A stretch of 29,269 nt of DNA from an uncultured Clostridia bacterium (GCA_944380695.1 CALWII010000048.1:1-29269); one strand, 5' to 3'. Counted from the stretch's first letter, positions 16,234 to 24,884 are shown. A program made the numbers and translations. The notes: generated from the letters alone by a model not told the origin.

Positions 16234-16782
16234 CTATATTTCCTCAACGAGTTTGCCACGACGAGCTGCGATTTCCTCTTTGGTTTTAAGAGCTACGAGC
16301 CCATTGATTGTAGCTTTTACTGCGTTGATTTTGTTTGAAGAACCGTGAATTTTGGTTACAATGTCTTTAATTCCGGCAAGTTCAAGAACTGCACGAGCCG
16401 AACCACCTGCGATAACACCGGTACCTGGTTTTGCTGGCAACATTAAAATATTTGATGAGCCGTATTTACCAACGATTTCGTGAGGTATTGTTCCGTCAAC
16501 TATACGAATAAGCTTCATATTCTTTTTTGCTTCGCCAGTAGCTTTATCTATTGCAGCAGGTACTTCAGCTGCTTTGCCGATACCAACTCCCACTTTCCCT
16601 TTACCGTCACCAACAACAACAAGTGCCGAGAAACGAAGAGTTTTACCACCTTTAACTACTTTATGAACACGACGAACACAAACGAGTTTTTTGTCAAATT
16701 CGCTTTCCTCACGAACAGGTTTACGGTTTTCTCTTGGTTTTTGTTCAAATTTTTTGTCTTTTTTTACTTGTTTTTCTTCCAT
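16234..16782 (-). CDS. rpsE: 30S ribosomal protein S5
   Basis: A 182-aa decoding-fidelity protein at the mRNA entry channel. The double-stranded RNA-binding N-domain (LVCVRRVHKVVKGGKTLRFSALVVVGD) and C-domain (PAKPGTGVIAGGSARAVLELAGI) are intact. A charged Lys/Glu/Arg N-terminal tail of about 25 residues makes it slightly longer than B. subtilis S5. ATG with AGGAGG. Confidence 0.98.
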   Translation of the reverse strand: MEEKQVKKDKKFEQKPRENRKPVREESEFDKKLVCVRRVHKVVKGGKTLRFSALVVVGDGKGKVGVGIGKAAEVPAAIDKATGEAKKNMKLIRIVDGTIPHEIVGKYGSSNILMLPAKPGTGVIAGGSARAVLELAGIKDIVTKIHGSSNKINAVKATINGLVALKTKEEIAARRGKLVEEI

Positions 16783-16793
16783 TTTGCTTCCTC

Positions 16794-17162
16794 CTAGAAC
16801 TTCAAGCCGGCACTTCTAGCGCCTTCGGCAAGAGCGGCAACTCTGCCCGTATAAACATAACCGCCACGGTCGAAAACGACTTCTTTTATTTTAGCTTTTA
16901 TTGCCTTTTTAGCGATTTGTTCACCTATAAGCTTTGCTTGTTCGCATTTGTTTTTCCCTGCGAGGAGAGGTTTAACCTCTTTATCAAGTGAGGAAGCAGA
17001 AACGAGAGTTACACCTTTTGTGTCATCAATAATTTGTGCGTAAATTTTATTGAGACTTCTGTAAACACAAAGTCTAGGTTTTGTCGAAGTACCCGAAATA
17101 TTTTTACGAACTCTTTTATGACGCAAAACTCTTTCTTCGTTTTTATCCTTAACATTAATCAT
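16794..17162 (-). CDS. rplR: 50S ribosomal protein L18
   Basis: A 5S rRNA-binding protein of 122 aa. Blocks are RHKRVRKNISGTSTKPRLCV, YAQIIDD and the C-terminal VVFDRGGYVYTGRVAALAEG. ATG with AAGGAGG; 11 nt after rplF. Confidence 0.98.
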   Translation of the reverse strand: MINVKDKNEERVLRHKRVRKNISGTSTKPRLCVYRSLNKIYAQIIDDTKGVTLVSASSLDKEVKPLLAGKNKCEQAKLIGEQIAKKAIKAKIKEVVFDRGGYVYTGRVAALAEGARSAGLKF

Positions 17163-17173
17163 ATTTTGCCTCC

Positions 17174-17722
17174 TTATTTCTTGCCCTTACCTGATGTTTT
17201 GCCGACTTTTCTTACAACAACTTCATCGCTGTATCTAATTCCGTATGCGTGATAAGGTTCAACAGGTCTTGTATCACGCACATTTGAAGCAAACTGCCCG
17301 ACTCTTTGTTTGTCGATGCCTTCAATTTTTACTTCGGTTATGCTTGGGCAGGAAACTTTGACATCTTTCCAAATTTCGACTTCGACTGGATGAGATAACC
17401 CGAGATTCATAACAAGTTTTGAACCAATAACTTGTGCTTTATAACCAACACCGTTAATAATTAGAGTTTTAGTAAACCCTTCACTAACACCTTTTACCAT
17501 ATTGGCAACAAGTGCACGGTAGAGACCTTGTTTTGCATCGGTTTCCTGCTCATTGTTATTTTTTAAAAAGTGAATTTCATTTCCTTCGATACGAACTGCA
17601 ACGCATTTGTCAACACTTTGTTCGAGAGTACCTTTTGCCCCAGAAACAGTCACCTTCCCGTCAGCAAAATTAACTGTAACGCCGGAAGGAATGGAGATAG
17701 GTTTATTACCAATTCTTGACAT
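17174..17722 (-). CDS. rplF: 50S ribosomal protein L6
   Basis: 182 aa, MSRIGNKPISIPSGV at the start and EPYHAYGIRY near the end. It sits at the base of the L7/L12 stalk. A longer in-frame version starting inside rpsH is unsupported; AAGGAGG precedes the ATG at 17722. Confidence 0.98.
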   Translation of the reverse strand: MSRIGNKPISIPSGVTVNFADGKVTVSGAKGTLEQSVDKCVAVRIEGNEIHFLKNNNEQETDAKQGLYRALVANMVKGVSEGFTKTLIINGVGYKAQVIGSKLVMNLGLSHPVEVEIWKDVKVSCPSITEVKIEGIDKQRVGQFASNVRDTRPVEPYHAYGIRYSDEVVVRKVGKTSGKGKK

Positions 17723-17732
17723 ATTTACCTCC

Positions 17733-18131
17733 TTACCAAACAAACGCCAAAACTTCACCGCCAACATTGAGTTGACGAGCAGTGCGATCTGTCATAATAC
17801 CTTTATTAGTTGAAATTATAGCGATACCAAGACCGCTGATAACTTTTGGAAGTTTGTCAGCTTCAGCATAAATTCTAAGCCCAGGTTTAGAAATTCTTTT
17901 TAGACCTTGGATTACACTGTTTCCATCTTCATCATATTTCAATGAAATGAAAATTTCATCAAACTTACCGTTATTCTTTATTTCGTAGCTCGAAATGTAT
18001 CCCTCTTCTTGGAGGATTTTGACAATTGAAGCTTTCTCCTTTGATGCAGGAATGCAAACATCAGCGTGCTTAACTTTTAAAGCATTACGAATTCTTGTAA
18101 GCATATCTGCAATTGAATCAGTAGATAACAT
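17733..18131 (-). CDS. rpsH: 30S ribosomal protein S8
   Basis: 132 aa; primary 16S rRNA binder of the central domain and, in E. coli, the spc-operon repressor. Blocks are DSIADMLTRIRNA, ISKPGLRIYA and the C-terminal IISTNKGIMTDRTARQLNVG. ATG with AGGAGG. Confidence 0.98.
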   Translation of the reverse strand: MLSTDSIADMLTRIRNALKVKHADVCIPASKEKASIVKILQEEGYISSYEIKNNGKFDEIFISLKYDEDGNSVIQGLKRISKPGLRIYAEADKLPKVISGLGIAIISTNKGIMTDRTARQLNVGGEVLAFVW

Positions 18132-18144
18132 ATTATTCCTCCTA

Positions 18145-18330
18145 TTACCAGCTAGCTTTTTTCACGCCAGGGATTTCGCCCTTGTTTGCAAGCTCTCTAA
18201 AACAAATTCTGCAAATGCCATACTTTTTAAGGACAGCATGAGGTCTGCCACAAAGAGCGCAACGAGTGTAAGCGCGAGTAGCGAATTTTTGTTTTTTCTG
18301 TTGTTTTTGAACAAGTGATTTTTTTGCCAT
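18145..18330 (-). CDS. rpsN: 30S ribosomal protein S14, zinc type
   Basis: The short 61-aa form of S14 with a zinc ribbon (C24, C27, C40, C43), usual in Gram-positive bacteria. It ends GVKKASW, as is usual for this form. ATG with AGGTGA upstream. Confidence 0.98.
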   Translation of the reverse strand: MAKKSLVQKQQKKQKFATRAYTRCALCGRPHAVLKKYGICRICFRELANKGEIPGVKKASW

Positions 18331-18341
18331 AATTTCACCTC

Positions 18342-18893
18342 TTATTTATTGAAAGGCATTCCAAGTGCCTTCAAAAGTGCTTTGGCTTCTGCGTTTGTCT
18401 TTGCAGTAGTCACGAAACAAACATCGAATCCTCTTACTTTTTCAACTTTATCGTAAGAAATTTCAGGGAAAATAAGTTGTTCTTTAATTCCTAATGAGTA
18501 GTTTCCTCTGCCATCGAATGCTTTTTCTGAAACGCCGTGGAAATCTCTAACTCTTGGAAGTGCGATAGCGATTAATCTGTCGAAGAACTCGTACATTTTT
18601 TCGCCTCTCAAAGTGACTTTAGCGCCTATTTTTTGTCCTTCACGGATTCCAAAGTTTGAGATAGACTTTTTATCAAGAGTTGGGACTGGTTTTTGTCCTG
18701 TGATAACAGCGAGTTCGTCAAGTGCTATATTAAAACTTTTTGAATTGCTTTTAACGTCACCAAGCCCTGCACTTACAATTATCTTAACAAGCTTTGGAAC
18801 TTCGTGGATATTACTGTAACCGAACTCTTTTTTAAGAGCTGGGACAACAGTCTCCTTATAAAGTTTTACAATTCTGTTTTGTTCTTTTGCCAT
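18342..18893 (-). CDS. rplE: 50S ribosomal protein L5
   Basis: A 183-aa 5S rRNA-binding protein that contacts the P-site tRNA elbow. Blocks are VPKLVKIIVSAGLGD, TGQKPVPTLDKKSISNFGIREG and RDFHGVSEKAFDGRGNYSLG. ATG with GAGAGGA. Confidence 0.98.
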   Translation of the reverse strand: MAKEQNRIVKLYKETVVPALKKEFGYSNIHEVPKLVKIIVSAGLGDVKSNSKSFNIALDELAVITGQKPVPTLDKKSISNFGIREGQKIGAKVTLRGEKMYEFFDRLIAIALPRVRDFHGVSEKAFDGRGNYSLGIKEQLIFPEISYDKVEKVRGFDVCFVTTAKTNAEAKALLKALGMPFNK

Positions 18894-18905
18894 TTTAATC
18901 CTCTC

Positions 18906-19481
18906 TTACTTTGAATCAGCAGAAGTTTTCGACTTTTTTTCTGTGGTTTTAACTGCTTTTTTAACTTCTTTTGTAGCAGGTTTTACAGTTGAAGTTGCAG
19001 TTTTCTTTGTAGTAGCCTTCGCAGTTGTTTTTGCTACTGTTTTTCCTGTAGTAGAAGATTTTGCGACCGGTTTTTCTTCTGTTTTAACCGTTTCCACTAC
19101 TTTTTCTTCTTTTTTCACTGATTTTTCAGCTTTTTTAGTGTCTTTCTTTACTGTTTTAGCAAATTCTTTATCAAGACTTGCTCCACACTTCTTGCAAATA
19201 CGAACATTTTTGCCATCTATGATTTTGTGAGCAACACGGGTTGCCTTACCACAAACTGGGCAAATAACTTGTACATTTGACATATCAATAGGAGCAGTTT
19301 TCTTAATTATTCCGCCTTTGTCCTGTTGTGATTTTGGTTTTTTATGTTTTGTCACAATGTTAATTCCATCAACCAAAACTTTAGAATTTTTTGGGCTGGT
19401 TTCTAAAACTTTACCCGACTTTCCTTTGTCTTTACCAGAAATAACTAAAACTGAATCACCTTTTTTAATATTCATTTTCAT
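18906..19481 (-). CDS. rplX: 50S ribosomal protein L24 with long basic C-terminal tail
   Basis: An assembly-initiating large-subunit protein. The N-terminal KOW domain (KKGDSVLVISGKDKGKSGKV) and a zinc ribbon (C74, C77, C96, C99) make up a normal L24 of about 104 aa. After that comes an extra low-complexity tail to residue 191, dominated by Lys, Thr, Ala and Val with repeats of the TTKK/KTTEKK type, resembling histone-H1-like bacterial tails. ATG start 7 nt from AAGGAG. Composition of the tail is unlike the neighbouring genes. Confidence 0.96.
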   Translation of the reverse strand: MKMNIKKGDSVLVISGKDKGKSGKVLETSPKNSKVLVDGINIVTKHKKPKSQQDKGGIIKKTAPIDMSNVQVICPVCGKATRVAHKIIDGKNVRICKKCGASLDKEFAKTVKKDTKKAEKSVKKEEKVVETVKTEEKPVAKSSTTGKTVAKTTAKATTKKTATSTVKPATKEVKKAVKTTEKKSKTSADSK

Positions 19482-19492
19482 CGCTCTACTCC

Positions 19493-19861
19493 TTAGATAA
19501 CCTCAGGTGCGAGGGAAATGATTTTCATATACCCTTTATCACGAAGTTCACGAGCTATAGGCCCAAAAACACGTGTACCTTTTGGTTGTTTTTGATTATC
19601 TATGATGACAGCGGCATTATCATCGAAACGAATATGCGAGCCATCTGGTCGACGGAGTCCTTTTGCGGAACGAACGATAACTGCCTTAACAACATCGCCT
19701 TTTTTAACTGTCCCGCCTGGAATAGCTTTTTTAACAGAAGCAACGATGACATCACCGATATTCCCGCTTCTTCTAAAAGAACCGCCAAGAACTCGAATGC
19801 ACATAATTTCTTTAGCGCCGGTATTGTCAGCGACTTTTAATCTTGTTTGAGGTTGAATCAT
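19493..19861 (-). CDS. rplN: 50S ribosomal protein L14
   Basis: 122 aa, the universal length. Starts MIQPQTRLKVADNTGAKEI and ends MKIISLAPEVI. It binds 23S rRNA at the subunit interface and is the docking site of RsfS. ATG with AAGGAGG. Confidence 0.99.
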   Translation of the reverse strand: MIQPQTRLKVADNTGAKEIMCIRVLGGSFRRSGNIGDVIVASVKKAIPGGTVKKGDVVKAVIVRSAKGLRRPDGSHIRFDDNAAVIIDNQKQPKGTRVFGPIARELRDKGYMKIISLAPEVI

Positions 19862-19875
19862 TTTTCTATCCCTCC

Positions 19876-20136
19876 TTACTTCGCTTTCTCGATGATTTTT
19901 ACAAGACGATAATATTTGTCTTTAGAAAGAGGACGGGTCTCCATAATCATAACGGTATCACCGATTCCACATTCATTTTTTTCATCGTGAACTTTAAATT
20001 TCTTGGTTTTTTTAACGACTTTTTTGTAAATTGGGTGGTTAACTCTGGAAACTATCTTAACTACAACAGTTTTGTCCATTTTTCCAGCGCTTACAACTTC
20101 GCCAATCCTTGTAAGTCTTGAATTTCTATCTTCCAT
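19876..20136 (-). CDS. rpsQ: 30S ribosomal protein S17
   Basis: 86 aa: MEDRNSRLTRIGEVV, then the OB-fold blocks VVKIVSRVNHPIYKK and GDTVMIMETRPLSKDK. The in-frame extension upstream is the 3' end of rpmC in another frame; AGGAGG precedes the ATG at 20136. It overlaps rpmC by 11 nt. Confidence 0.98.
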   Translation of the reverse strand: MEDRNSRLTRIGEVVSAGKMDKTVVVKIVSRVNHPIYKKVVKKTKKFKVHDEKNECGIGDTVMIMETRPLSKDKYYRLVKIIEKAK

Positions 20137-20341
20137 CGTTTCCTCCTGCAGTTGCAATCTGTTTTTCTCTAATAACAGTTTTAACTCTTGCAATTTCTCT
20201 CTTCACATTTCTTATTTGCACTGGGTTTGCGAGATTGCGTGAAGCGTTAGAGAAACGAAGATTGAAAAGTTCCATATTAAGCTCTTTAAGTCTAGCGTTT
20301 AGTTCAGCCGAACTCAGTGTTTTAATTTCACTAATTTTCAT
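20126..20341 (-). CDS. rpmC: 50S ribosomal protein L29
   Basis: 71 aa, two-helix protein near the exit tunnel: MKISEIKTLSSAEL, NMELFNLRF, IRNVKREIARVKTVI. Upstream GTG codons are in frame but lack an SD; AAGGTGG sits about 8 nt ahead of the ATG at 20341. It overlaps both rplP (11 nt) and rpsQ (11 nt). Confidence 0.97.
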   Translation of the reverse strand: MKISEIKTLSSAELNARLKELNMELFNLRFSNASRNLANPVQIRNVKREIARVKTVIREKQIATAGGNDGR

Positions 20342-20777
20342 CTTTGTCACCACCTTCTACTGCTGATGAATCATCTTTCTTAACAAATTTTGTTTTGCAA
20401 GGAAGTTTATGACCAGCAAGTCTAATAGCCTCACGAGCGAGTTCTTCAGAAACACCTTCGATTTCAAAAAGAATTCTGCCTGGCTTAACAACGGCAACCC
20501 AAAATTCAGGTCCACCTTTACCGGAACCCATACGAGTTCCAAGTGGTTTTTTAGAAACAGGTTTGTCTGGAAAGATTTTAATCCAAACTCGGCCACCACG
20601 CTTGATATGTCTTGTCATAGCAATTCTTGCAGCTTCGATTTGATTAGATTTAATCCAACAAGGTTCAAGTGCCATAAGACCATATTGTCCATAAGCGACA
20701 GTGTTGCCTCTTGTTGCCTTACCAGTCATTCTGCCTCTGAAAACCTTTCTTCTTTTAACTCTCTTTGGCATTAACAT
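20331..20777 (-). CDS. rplP: 50S ribosomal protein L16
   Basis: 148 aa; binds 23S rRNA near the A site. MLMPKRVKRRKVFRGRMTG, the segment KIFPDKPVSKKPLGTRMGSG and FEIEGVSEELAREAIRLA are diagnostic. The last 14 or so residues form an extra acidic tail (DDSSAVEGGDKDEN). Its ATG shares one base with the rpsC stop (TAATG). Confidence 0.98.
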   Translation of the reverse strand: MLMPKRVKRRKVFRGRMTGKATRGNTVAYGQYGLMALEPCWIKSNQIEAARIAMTRHIKRGGRVWIKIFPDKPVSKKPLGTRMGSGKGGPEFWVAVVKPGRILFEIEGVSEELAREAIRLAGHKLPCKTKFVKKDDSSAVEGGDKDEN

Positions 20778-21445
20778 TATTCTTGTCCTCCTTTTTCAGA
20801 CGACTTGGCAGGAAGAATATCCCCTTTATAAATCCAGCACTTAACACCAAGCTTACCATAATCAGTAAAAGCTGATGATACACCGTAATCAATATCAGCA
20901 CGAAGGGTGTGGAGAGGAAGATTTCCTTCCAAATATTTTTCGGTTCTGCCCATTGAGCTTGCACCGTCAATAACACCACTCACTTGAACTTTGCAACCTT
21001 TTGCTCCTGCACGCATAACTCTCTGCAAAGCCATTTTTAAAGCTCTTCTCCATTGAACACGCTTTTCAAGTTGCGCGGTTATACTTTCTGCAACGAGTGT
21101 GGCATTAAGGTCTGGTTTTTTAATTTCCTTAACATTTATGATAAGGTTTTTAACAGGTCTAATAATTTTAGTAACATCTTTTTTAATGTTTTCAATACCT
21201 GTTCCTTTTGTTCCAATAATCATACCTGGTTTTGCAGTATAAATATCAACAACAAGTTTGCCTTCCATTCTTTCAATAGTTACATTTGCAATAGCACTGT
21301 TTGCATACTTTTGTTTTAAAAGTTTTTTAATTTTTTGGTCTTCTATAAGATTCGGAGCAAAGTCTTGTTTTTTTGCATACCAAGTTGAATTCCAATCTTT
21401 GTTGATTCCGAGTCTTAATCCGATCGGATTAACTTTTTGTCCCAT
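20777..21445 (-). CDS. rpsC: 30S ribosomal protein S3
   Basis: 222 aa; mRNA entry-channel protein with an N-terminal type II KH domain (GMIIGTKGTGIENIKKDV) and the C-domain blocks RRALKMALQRVMRAGAKG and PLHTLRADIDYG. The start MGQKVNPIGLRLG at 21445 has AGGAGG; an upstream in-frame start is not needed. Confidence 0.98.
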   Translation of the reverse strand: MGQKVNPIGLRLGINKDWNSTWYAKKQDFAPNLIEDQKIKKLLKQKYANSAIANVTIERMEGKLVVDIYTAKPGMIIGTKGTGIENIKKDVTKIIRPVKNLIINVKEIKKPDLNATLVAESITAQLEKRVQWRRALKMALQRVMRAGAKGCKVQVSGVIDGASSMGRTEKYLEGNLPLHTLRADIDYGVSSAFTDYGKLGVKCWIYKGDILPAKSSEKGGQE

Positions 21446-21455
21446 AACTTTCCTC

Positions 21456-21842
21456 CTACTTTTTTTCATCAAGCACAATTGTTATGTGTGATGTTCTTTT
21501 TAAGATTCTACTACCTTGACCTTTAGCTTTTTGAGTAACTCTTTTTAACACAGGTCCTGGTGTAACAAATGCTTCTGCAACGAAAAGAGTGTCTGCCATA
21601 AGCCCTTTGTTATTTTCAGCATTTGCAATAGCGCTTTTAAGGACTTTTAGAGATGCACTTGATGCGGCATTAGTCATATTTTCCAAAATTGCGCAAGCCA
21701 TTTTCACATCTTTTCCTCTAACAAGGTCCAAAACTATTCGAACTTTTGAAGGGCTCATTCTAATGTATCTAGCTTTTGCAAAAGGTCTATTGTCTTTTTG
21801 CTTTGCAATTTTTTCTGCTTTTTGTCTTATTCTTGTAGCCAT
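21456..21842 (-). CDS. rplV: 50S ribosomal protein L22
   Basis: 128 aa with the family blocks AKARYIRMSPSKVRIVLDLVRG and the tunnel-loop region KRVTQKAKGQGSRILKRTSH. It carries about 15 extra basic residues at the N-terminus compared with B. subtilis. The beta-hairpin lines the exit tunnel, where macrolide-resistance changes occur in other species. ATG with GAGGTG. Confidence 0.98.
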   Translation of the reverse strand: MATRIRQKAEKIAKQKDNRPFAKARYIRMSPSKVRIVLDLVRGKDVKMACAILENMTNAASSASLKVLKSAIANAENNKGLMADTLFVAEAFVTPGPVLKRVTQKAKGQGSRILKRTSHITIVLDEKK

Positions 21843-21855
21843 AATTCACCTCGCC

Positions 21856-22140
21856 TTACTTTTTTGCAACAGCTTTAGCTGCTTTTTTATTTGCATGGCC
21901 TTTAAAGGTTCTTGTTGGAGAAAATTCCCCGAGTTTATGCCCAACCATATCAGCAGTACAATAAACCGGAATATGCTTTTTACCATTGTAAACAGCAAAT
22001 GTAAATCCAACAAAGTCAGGATAAATAGTTGAAGAACGAGACCAAGTTTTTATAGGTTTTTTAACGCCTGATTCGGTCATCTCTTTAACTTTTTTTACGA
22101 GAGATGGATGAACATAAGGTTTTTTAATTTCTTTCTGCAT
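21856..22140 (-). CDS. rpsS: 30S ribosomal protein S19
   Basis: 94 aa; head protein that pairs with S13. Blocks are IKTWSRSSTIYPDFVG, YNGKKHIPVY and HKLGEFSPTRTFKGH. ATG with AGGAG. Confidence 0.99.
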   Translation of the reverse strand: MQKEIKKPYVHPSLVKKVKEMTESGVKKPIKTWSRSSTIYPDFVGFTFAVYNGKKHIPVYCTADMVGHKLGEFSPTRTFKGHANKKAAKAVAKK

Positions 22141-22150
22141 GACTTTTCTC

Positions 22151-22978
22151 CTAATTTACTCTTTTAACCATTAAACGGTTAGAAGAATTCTTTCTTTTTC
22201 TTGTCTTAAGACCAAGTGCAGGTTTGCCCCACGGAGTCATAGGTGACTTCATGCCGACTGGGCTCTTACCTTCACCACCGCCATGAGGGTGGTCATTAGG
22301 GTTCATTACAACACCACGAACGGTAGGTCTAACACCCATATGTCTTTTTCTACCAGCTTTTCCGAGTGAAACAAGTTCGTGATCCAAATTGCCTACGGTA
22401 CCTATGGTAGCTCGACAAGTGAGAAGAACTTTTCTCATTTCACCGCTTGGCATTTTAAGTGTTGCATATTTTCCCTCTTTTGCCATAAGTTGAACTGTAC
22501 TACCTGCGCTTCTAGCTATTTGCCCGCCTTTTTTAGGTTGAAGCTCGATGTTGTGTATTTGACTTCCCACAGGAATAGCTGAAAGTGGAAGAGTGTTTCC
22601 GATTTTAATTTCAATGTCTTCTCCACTCATAATTTCATCGCCTGGTTTTAGTCCAACAGGTGCAATAACATATCTCTTTTCTCCGTCTGCGTAACAAACG
22701 AGTGCGATATAAGCGGTTCTATTAGGATCATATTCGATTCCAATTACCTTTGCAGGAATGTTGTCTTTGTTTCTTTTAAAATCAATAATTCTATATTTTT
22801 GTCTATTTCCACCGCCTTGATGACGAACAGTAATTCGACCCTGCGCATTTTTACCTGCGTGTTTTTTCTTAACATCAAGCAATGACTTTTCAGGGGTTTT
22901 CTTCGTTACTTCATCAAAAGTTGCAACCGAATAAAATCTTCTGCCGGCGGATGTTGGATTTGCTTTTCTAATTGCCAT
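22151..22978 (-). CDS. rplB: 50S ribosomal protein L2
   Basis: 275 aa; a highly conserved 23S rRNA binder close to the peptidyl-transferase centre and needed for subunit association. Diagnostic are GRITVRHQGGGNRQKYR, GRKRHMGVRPTVRGVVMN and NPNDHPHGGGEGKSP, with the conserved C-terminal His present. ATG with AGGAGG. Confidence 0.99.
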   Translation of the reverse strand: MAIRKANPTSAGRRFYSVATFDEVTKKTPEKSLLDVKKKHAGKNAQGRITVRHQGGGNRQKYRIIDFKRNKDNIPAKVIGIEYDPNRTAYIALVCYADGEKRYVIAPVGLKPGDEIMSGEDIEIKIGNTLPLSAIPVGSQIHNIELQPKKGGQIARSAGSTVQLMAKEGKYATLKMPSGEMRKVLLTCRATIGTVGNLDHELVSLGKAGRKRHMGVRPTVRGVVMNPNDHPHGGGEGKSPVGMKSPMTPWGKPALGLKTRKRKNSSNRLMVKRVN

Positions 22979-22992
22979 AATTACGCCTCCTC

Positions 22993-23295
22993 TTATGACA
23001 AGCTCTCAAAGAAGGCAATAGGTTTTGAGTTTTCGGTAAGAGCGACAATCGCTTTTTTATAATCGCTTGTTTTCCCAACCGTCCTTCCAGATCTTGTGTT
23101 TTGAGTTTTTGTGTGACCTTTGACAACTGAAGTGTTAACCTTGGCCACTTGAACGCCAAAAATGCTTTCAACAGCTTTTTTGATTTCAGTTTTTGTAGCC
23201 CGCTTATCAACTACGAATGTGTATATTTTTGATTGAATACCTGCATAACTTTTTTCAGTTAAAAGCGGTTTTTTAATGATTTGATATGCTTCCAT
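22993..23295 (-). CDS. rplW: 50S ribosomal protein L23
   Basis: 100 aa; exit-tunnel protein that docks trigger factor and SRP. Starts MEAYQIIKKPLLTEKSYA, contains VDKRATKTEIKKAVESIFGV. The ATG shares one base with the rplD stop (TAATG); AGGAGG lies 13 nt upstream, an unusually long spacing, so it probably depends on coupling to rplD. Confidence 0.98.
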   Translation of the reverse strand: MEAYQIIKKPLLTEKSYAGIQSKIYTFVVDKRATKTEIKKAVESIFGVQVAKVNTSVVKGHTKTQNTRSGRTVGKTSDYKKAIVALTENSKPIAFFESLS

Positions 23296-23921
23296 TATTC
23301 TGCGTAAGCCTCCTCTATTTTTTTAATAGCGGATGAAGTAAGCAACACATTTTTGTTTGCAACCACATTGTAAGTTGTTAAACTGTTAATATCAACAGCT
23401 TGCAAGGTTTGAATGTTTTTGGTTGCTCGAAGTGTTTCTGGTGAATTGTTGTTGCCCACAACAATAGTTTTTCCGTTAAGCCCGAAAGCTTTTAAAAATG
23501 CACTAGCATCTTTTGTTTTTCCACTTGCAATCTCAAAATTTTCCAAAACAATAAGGTTTCCAAGCTCAAGCTTTCTAGAAATTGCAGTTAGCAACGCAAG
23601 TCTTTTTGCAGTTTTGTTCATTTTCTTCGAAAAATCCCTTGGTTTTGGAGCGAAAACAATTCCGCCGCCCTTGTATTCTGGTGATTTTGTCGAGCCGTGA
23701 CGAGCACGACCTGTTTTCTTTTGACGCCAAGGTTTAGCTGCGTGTCCACGAACTTCACTTCTTGTTAAAGCGCTTTTTGTTCCTTGTCTTTGGTTTGACA
23801 AATAATTTACAACAGCTTCGTGAATAAGTGGTTCATTATAAGGAAGAGCGAAAAGGTCGTCTGTGAGTTCAATTTCTCCAACAACCTTGGCAGACATATT
23901 ATAAACTTTAACTTTTGCCAT
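23295..23921 (-). CDS. rplD: 50S ribosomal protein L4
   Basis: 208 aa; its long loop (RSEVRGHAAKPWRQKKTGRA) reaches the exit tunnel. In E. coli L4 represses its own operon through the S10 leader, which is relevant to the structured leader found here. An in-frame upstream extension overlapping rplC is spurious; AAGGAGG precedes the ATG at 23921. Confidence 0.98.
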   Translation of the reverse strand: MAKVKVYNMSAKVVGEIELTDDLFALPYNEPLIHEAVVNYLSNQRQGTKSALTRSEVRGHAAKPWRQKKTGRARHGSTKSPEYKGGGIVFAPKPRDFSKKMNKTAKRLALLTAISRKLELGNLIVLENFEIASGKTKDASAFLKAFGLNGKTIVVGNNNSPETLRATKNIQTLQAVDINSLTTYNVVANKNVLLTSSAIKKIEEAYAE

Positions 23922-23931
23922 AATATCCTCC

Positions 23932-24564
23932 TTACGCTTTCTTTGCGTCACGGATTGTAATAATTGAGCCTTTTGGTCCAGGAACACAACCCTTGACAAG
24001 CAAAATGTTTCTTTCTGCGTCGACTTTAACGATTTCAAGATTTTGAATAGTAACTCTCTCGCATCCATAATGTCCTGGCATATGTTTATTTTTAAACACT
24101 CTTGATGGAGTTGAGTTGGCACCCATAGACCCAACCTCTCTATGAACAGGTCCGGTACCGTGGGTCATTTTAAGACGATGATTGTTCCAACGCTGAATAA
24201 CACCGGTGAAACCTCGTCCTCTTGTAACTCCTATTGCATCAACTTTGTCGCCTTCTGCAAAAATGGAGCATTTTATTTCTTGTCCGATTTGATATTCTGA
24301 AGAGTTATCGAACTTAAACTCTTTAAGAATTTTGGCTGGTTCAACATTATTCTTTGTGAACACGCCAAGCTTTGGTTTAGAAAGGCGTGAAGCTTTTTGT
24401 TTACCAAAAGCGACAACGACAGCCTTATAACCATCTTTTTCCTCTGACTTGATTTGAACTACGCTGCAAGGACCAGCTTCAACAACAGTCACAGGAACAA
24501 CTATTCCTTCTGGTGTGAAAACTTGTGTCATACCAAGTTTTTTTCCAAGTATTGCTTTTTTCAC
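23932..24564 (-). CDS. rplC: 50S ribosomal protein L3
   Basis: 210 aa; early assembly protein whose loop approaches the peptidyl-transferase centre (HGTGPVHREVGSMGANSTPSR, with KHMPGHYG after). The start is GTG, giving MKKAILGKKLGMTQVF; AAGGAGG is about 7 nt upstream. Confidence 0.98.
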   Translation of the reverse strand: MKKAILGKKLGMTQVFTPEGIVVPVTVVEAGPCSVVQIKSEEKDGYKAVVVAFGKQKASRLSKPKLGVFTKNNVEPAKILKEFKFDNSSEYQIGQEIKCSIFAEGDKVDAIGVTRGRGFTGVIQRWNNHRLKMTHGTGPVHREVGSMGANSTPSRVFKNKHMPGHYGCERVTIQNLEIVKVDAERNILLVKGCVPGPKGSIITIRDAKKA

Positions 24565-24575
24565 GAAGTGCCTCC

Positions 24576-24884
24576 TTACAGTTTAATTTGTATGTCCACC
24601 CCAGCTGGAAGGTCAAGCTTCATCATTGCGTCGACAACCTTTGTGGACGGACTAATAATGTCTATAATTCTTTTGTGAGTCTTTGACTCAAATTGTTCAC
24701 GACTATCCTTGTGTTTATGAGGTGAACGAATGACAGTGATAATCTCTCTGTCTGTTGGAAGTGGAATAGGCCCAGCAACTTTTGCACCATTCTTTTCGGC
24801 AGCAAGAATAATTCTTTTGCAAGCCTCATCGATAAGCGAATGTTCAAATGCTTTGAGCTTTATCCTAATTTTTTTTGATGCCAT
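24576..24884 (-). CDS. rpsJ: 30S ribosomal protein S10
   Basis: 102 aa; head protein and, as NusE, part of the antitermination complex. Blocks are RIKLKAFEHSLIDEA, GPIPLPTDREIITVIRSPHKHKDSREQFE. The ATG at 24884 has AAGGAGG; a longer in-frame version reaches into the leader and is unsupported. First gene of the operon. Confidence 0.99.
   Translation of the reverse strand: MASKKIRIKLKAFEHSLIDEACKRIILAAEKNGAKVAGPIPLPTDREIITVIRSPHKHKDSREQFESKTHKRIIDIISPSTKVVDAMMKLDLPAGVDIQIKL

Noticed and set aside
17723..17767. N-terminal extension of L6
   Set aside because: It overlaps rpsH, and the ATG at 17722 has a strong SD and the standard MSRIG start.
18943..19230. Plus-strand hydrophobic frame opposite the L24 tail
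   Set aside because: Val/Phe/Ala richness is the antisense image of the Lys/Thr/Ala tail codons.
23922..24134. N-terminal extension of L4 to 279 aa
   Set aside because: The extension lies inside rplC in another frame; the family N-terminus and an SD mark the start at 23921.
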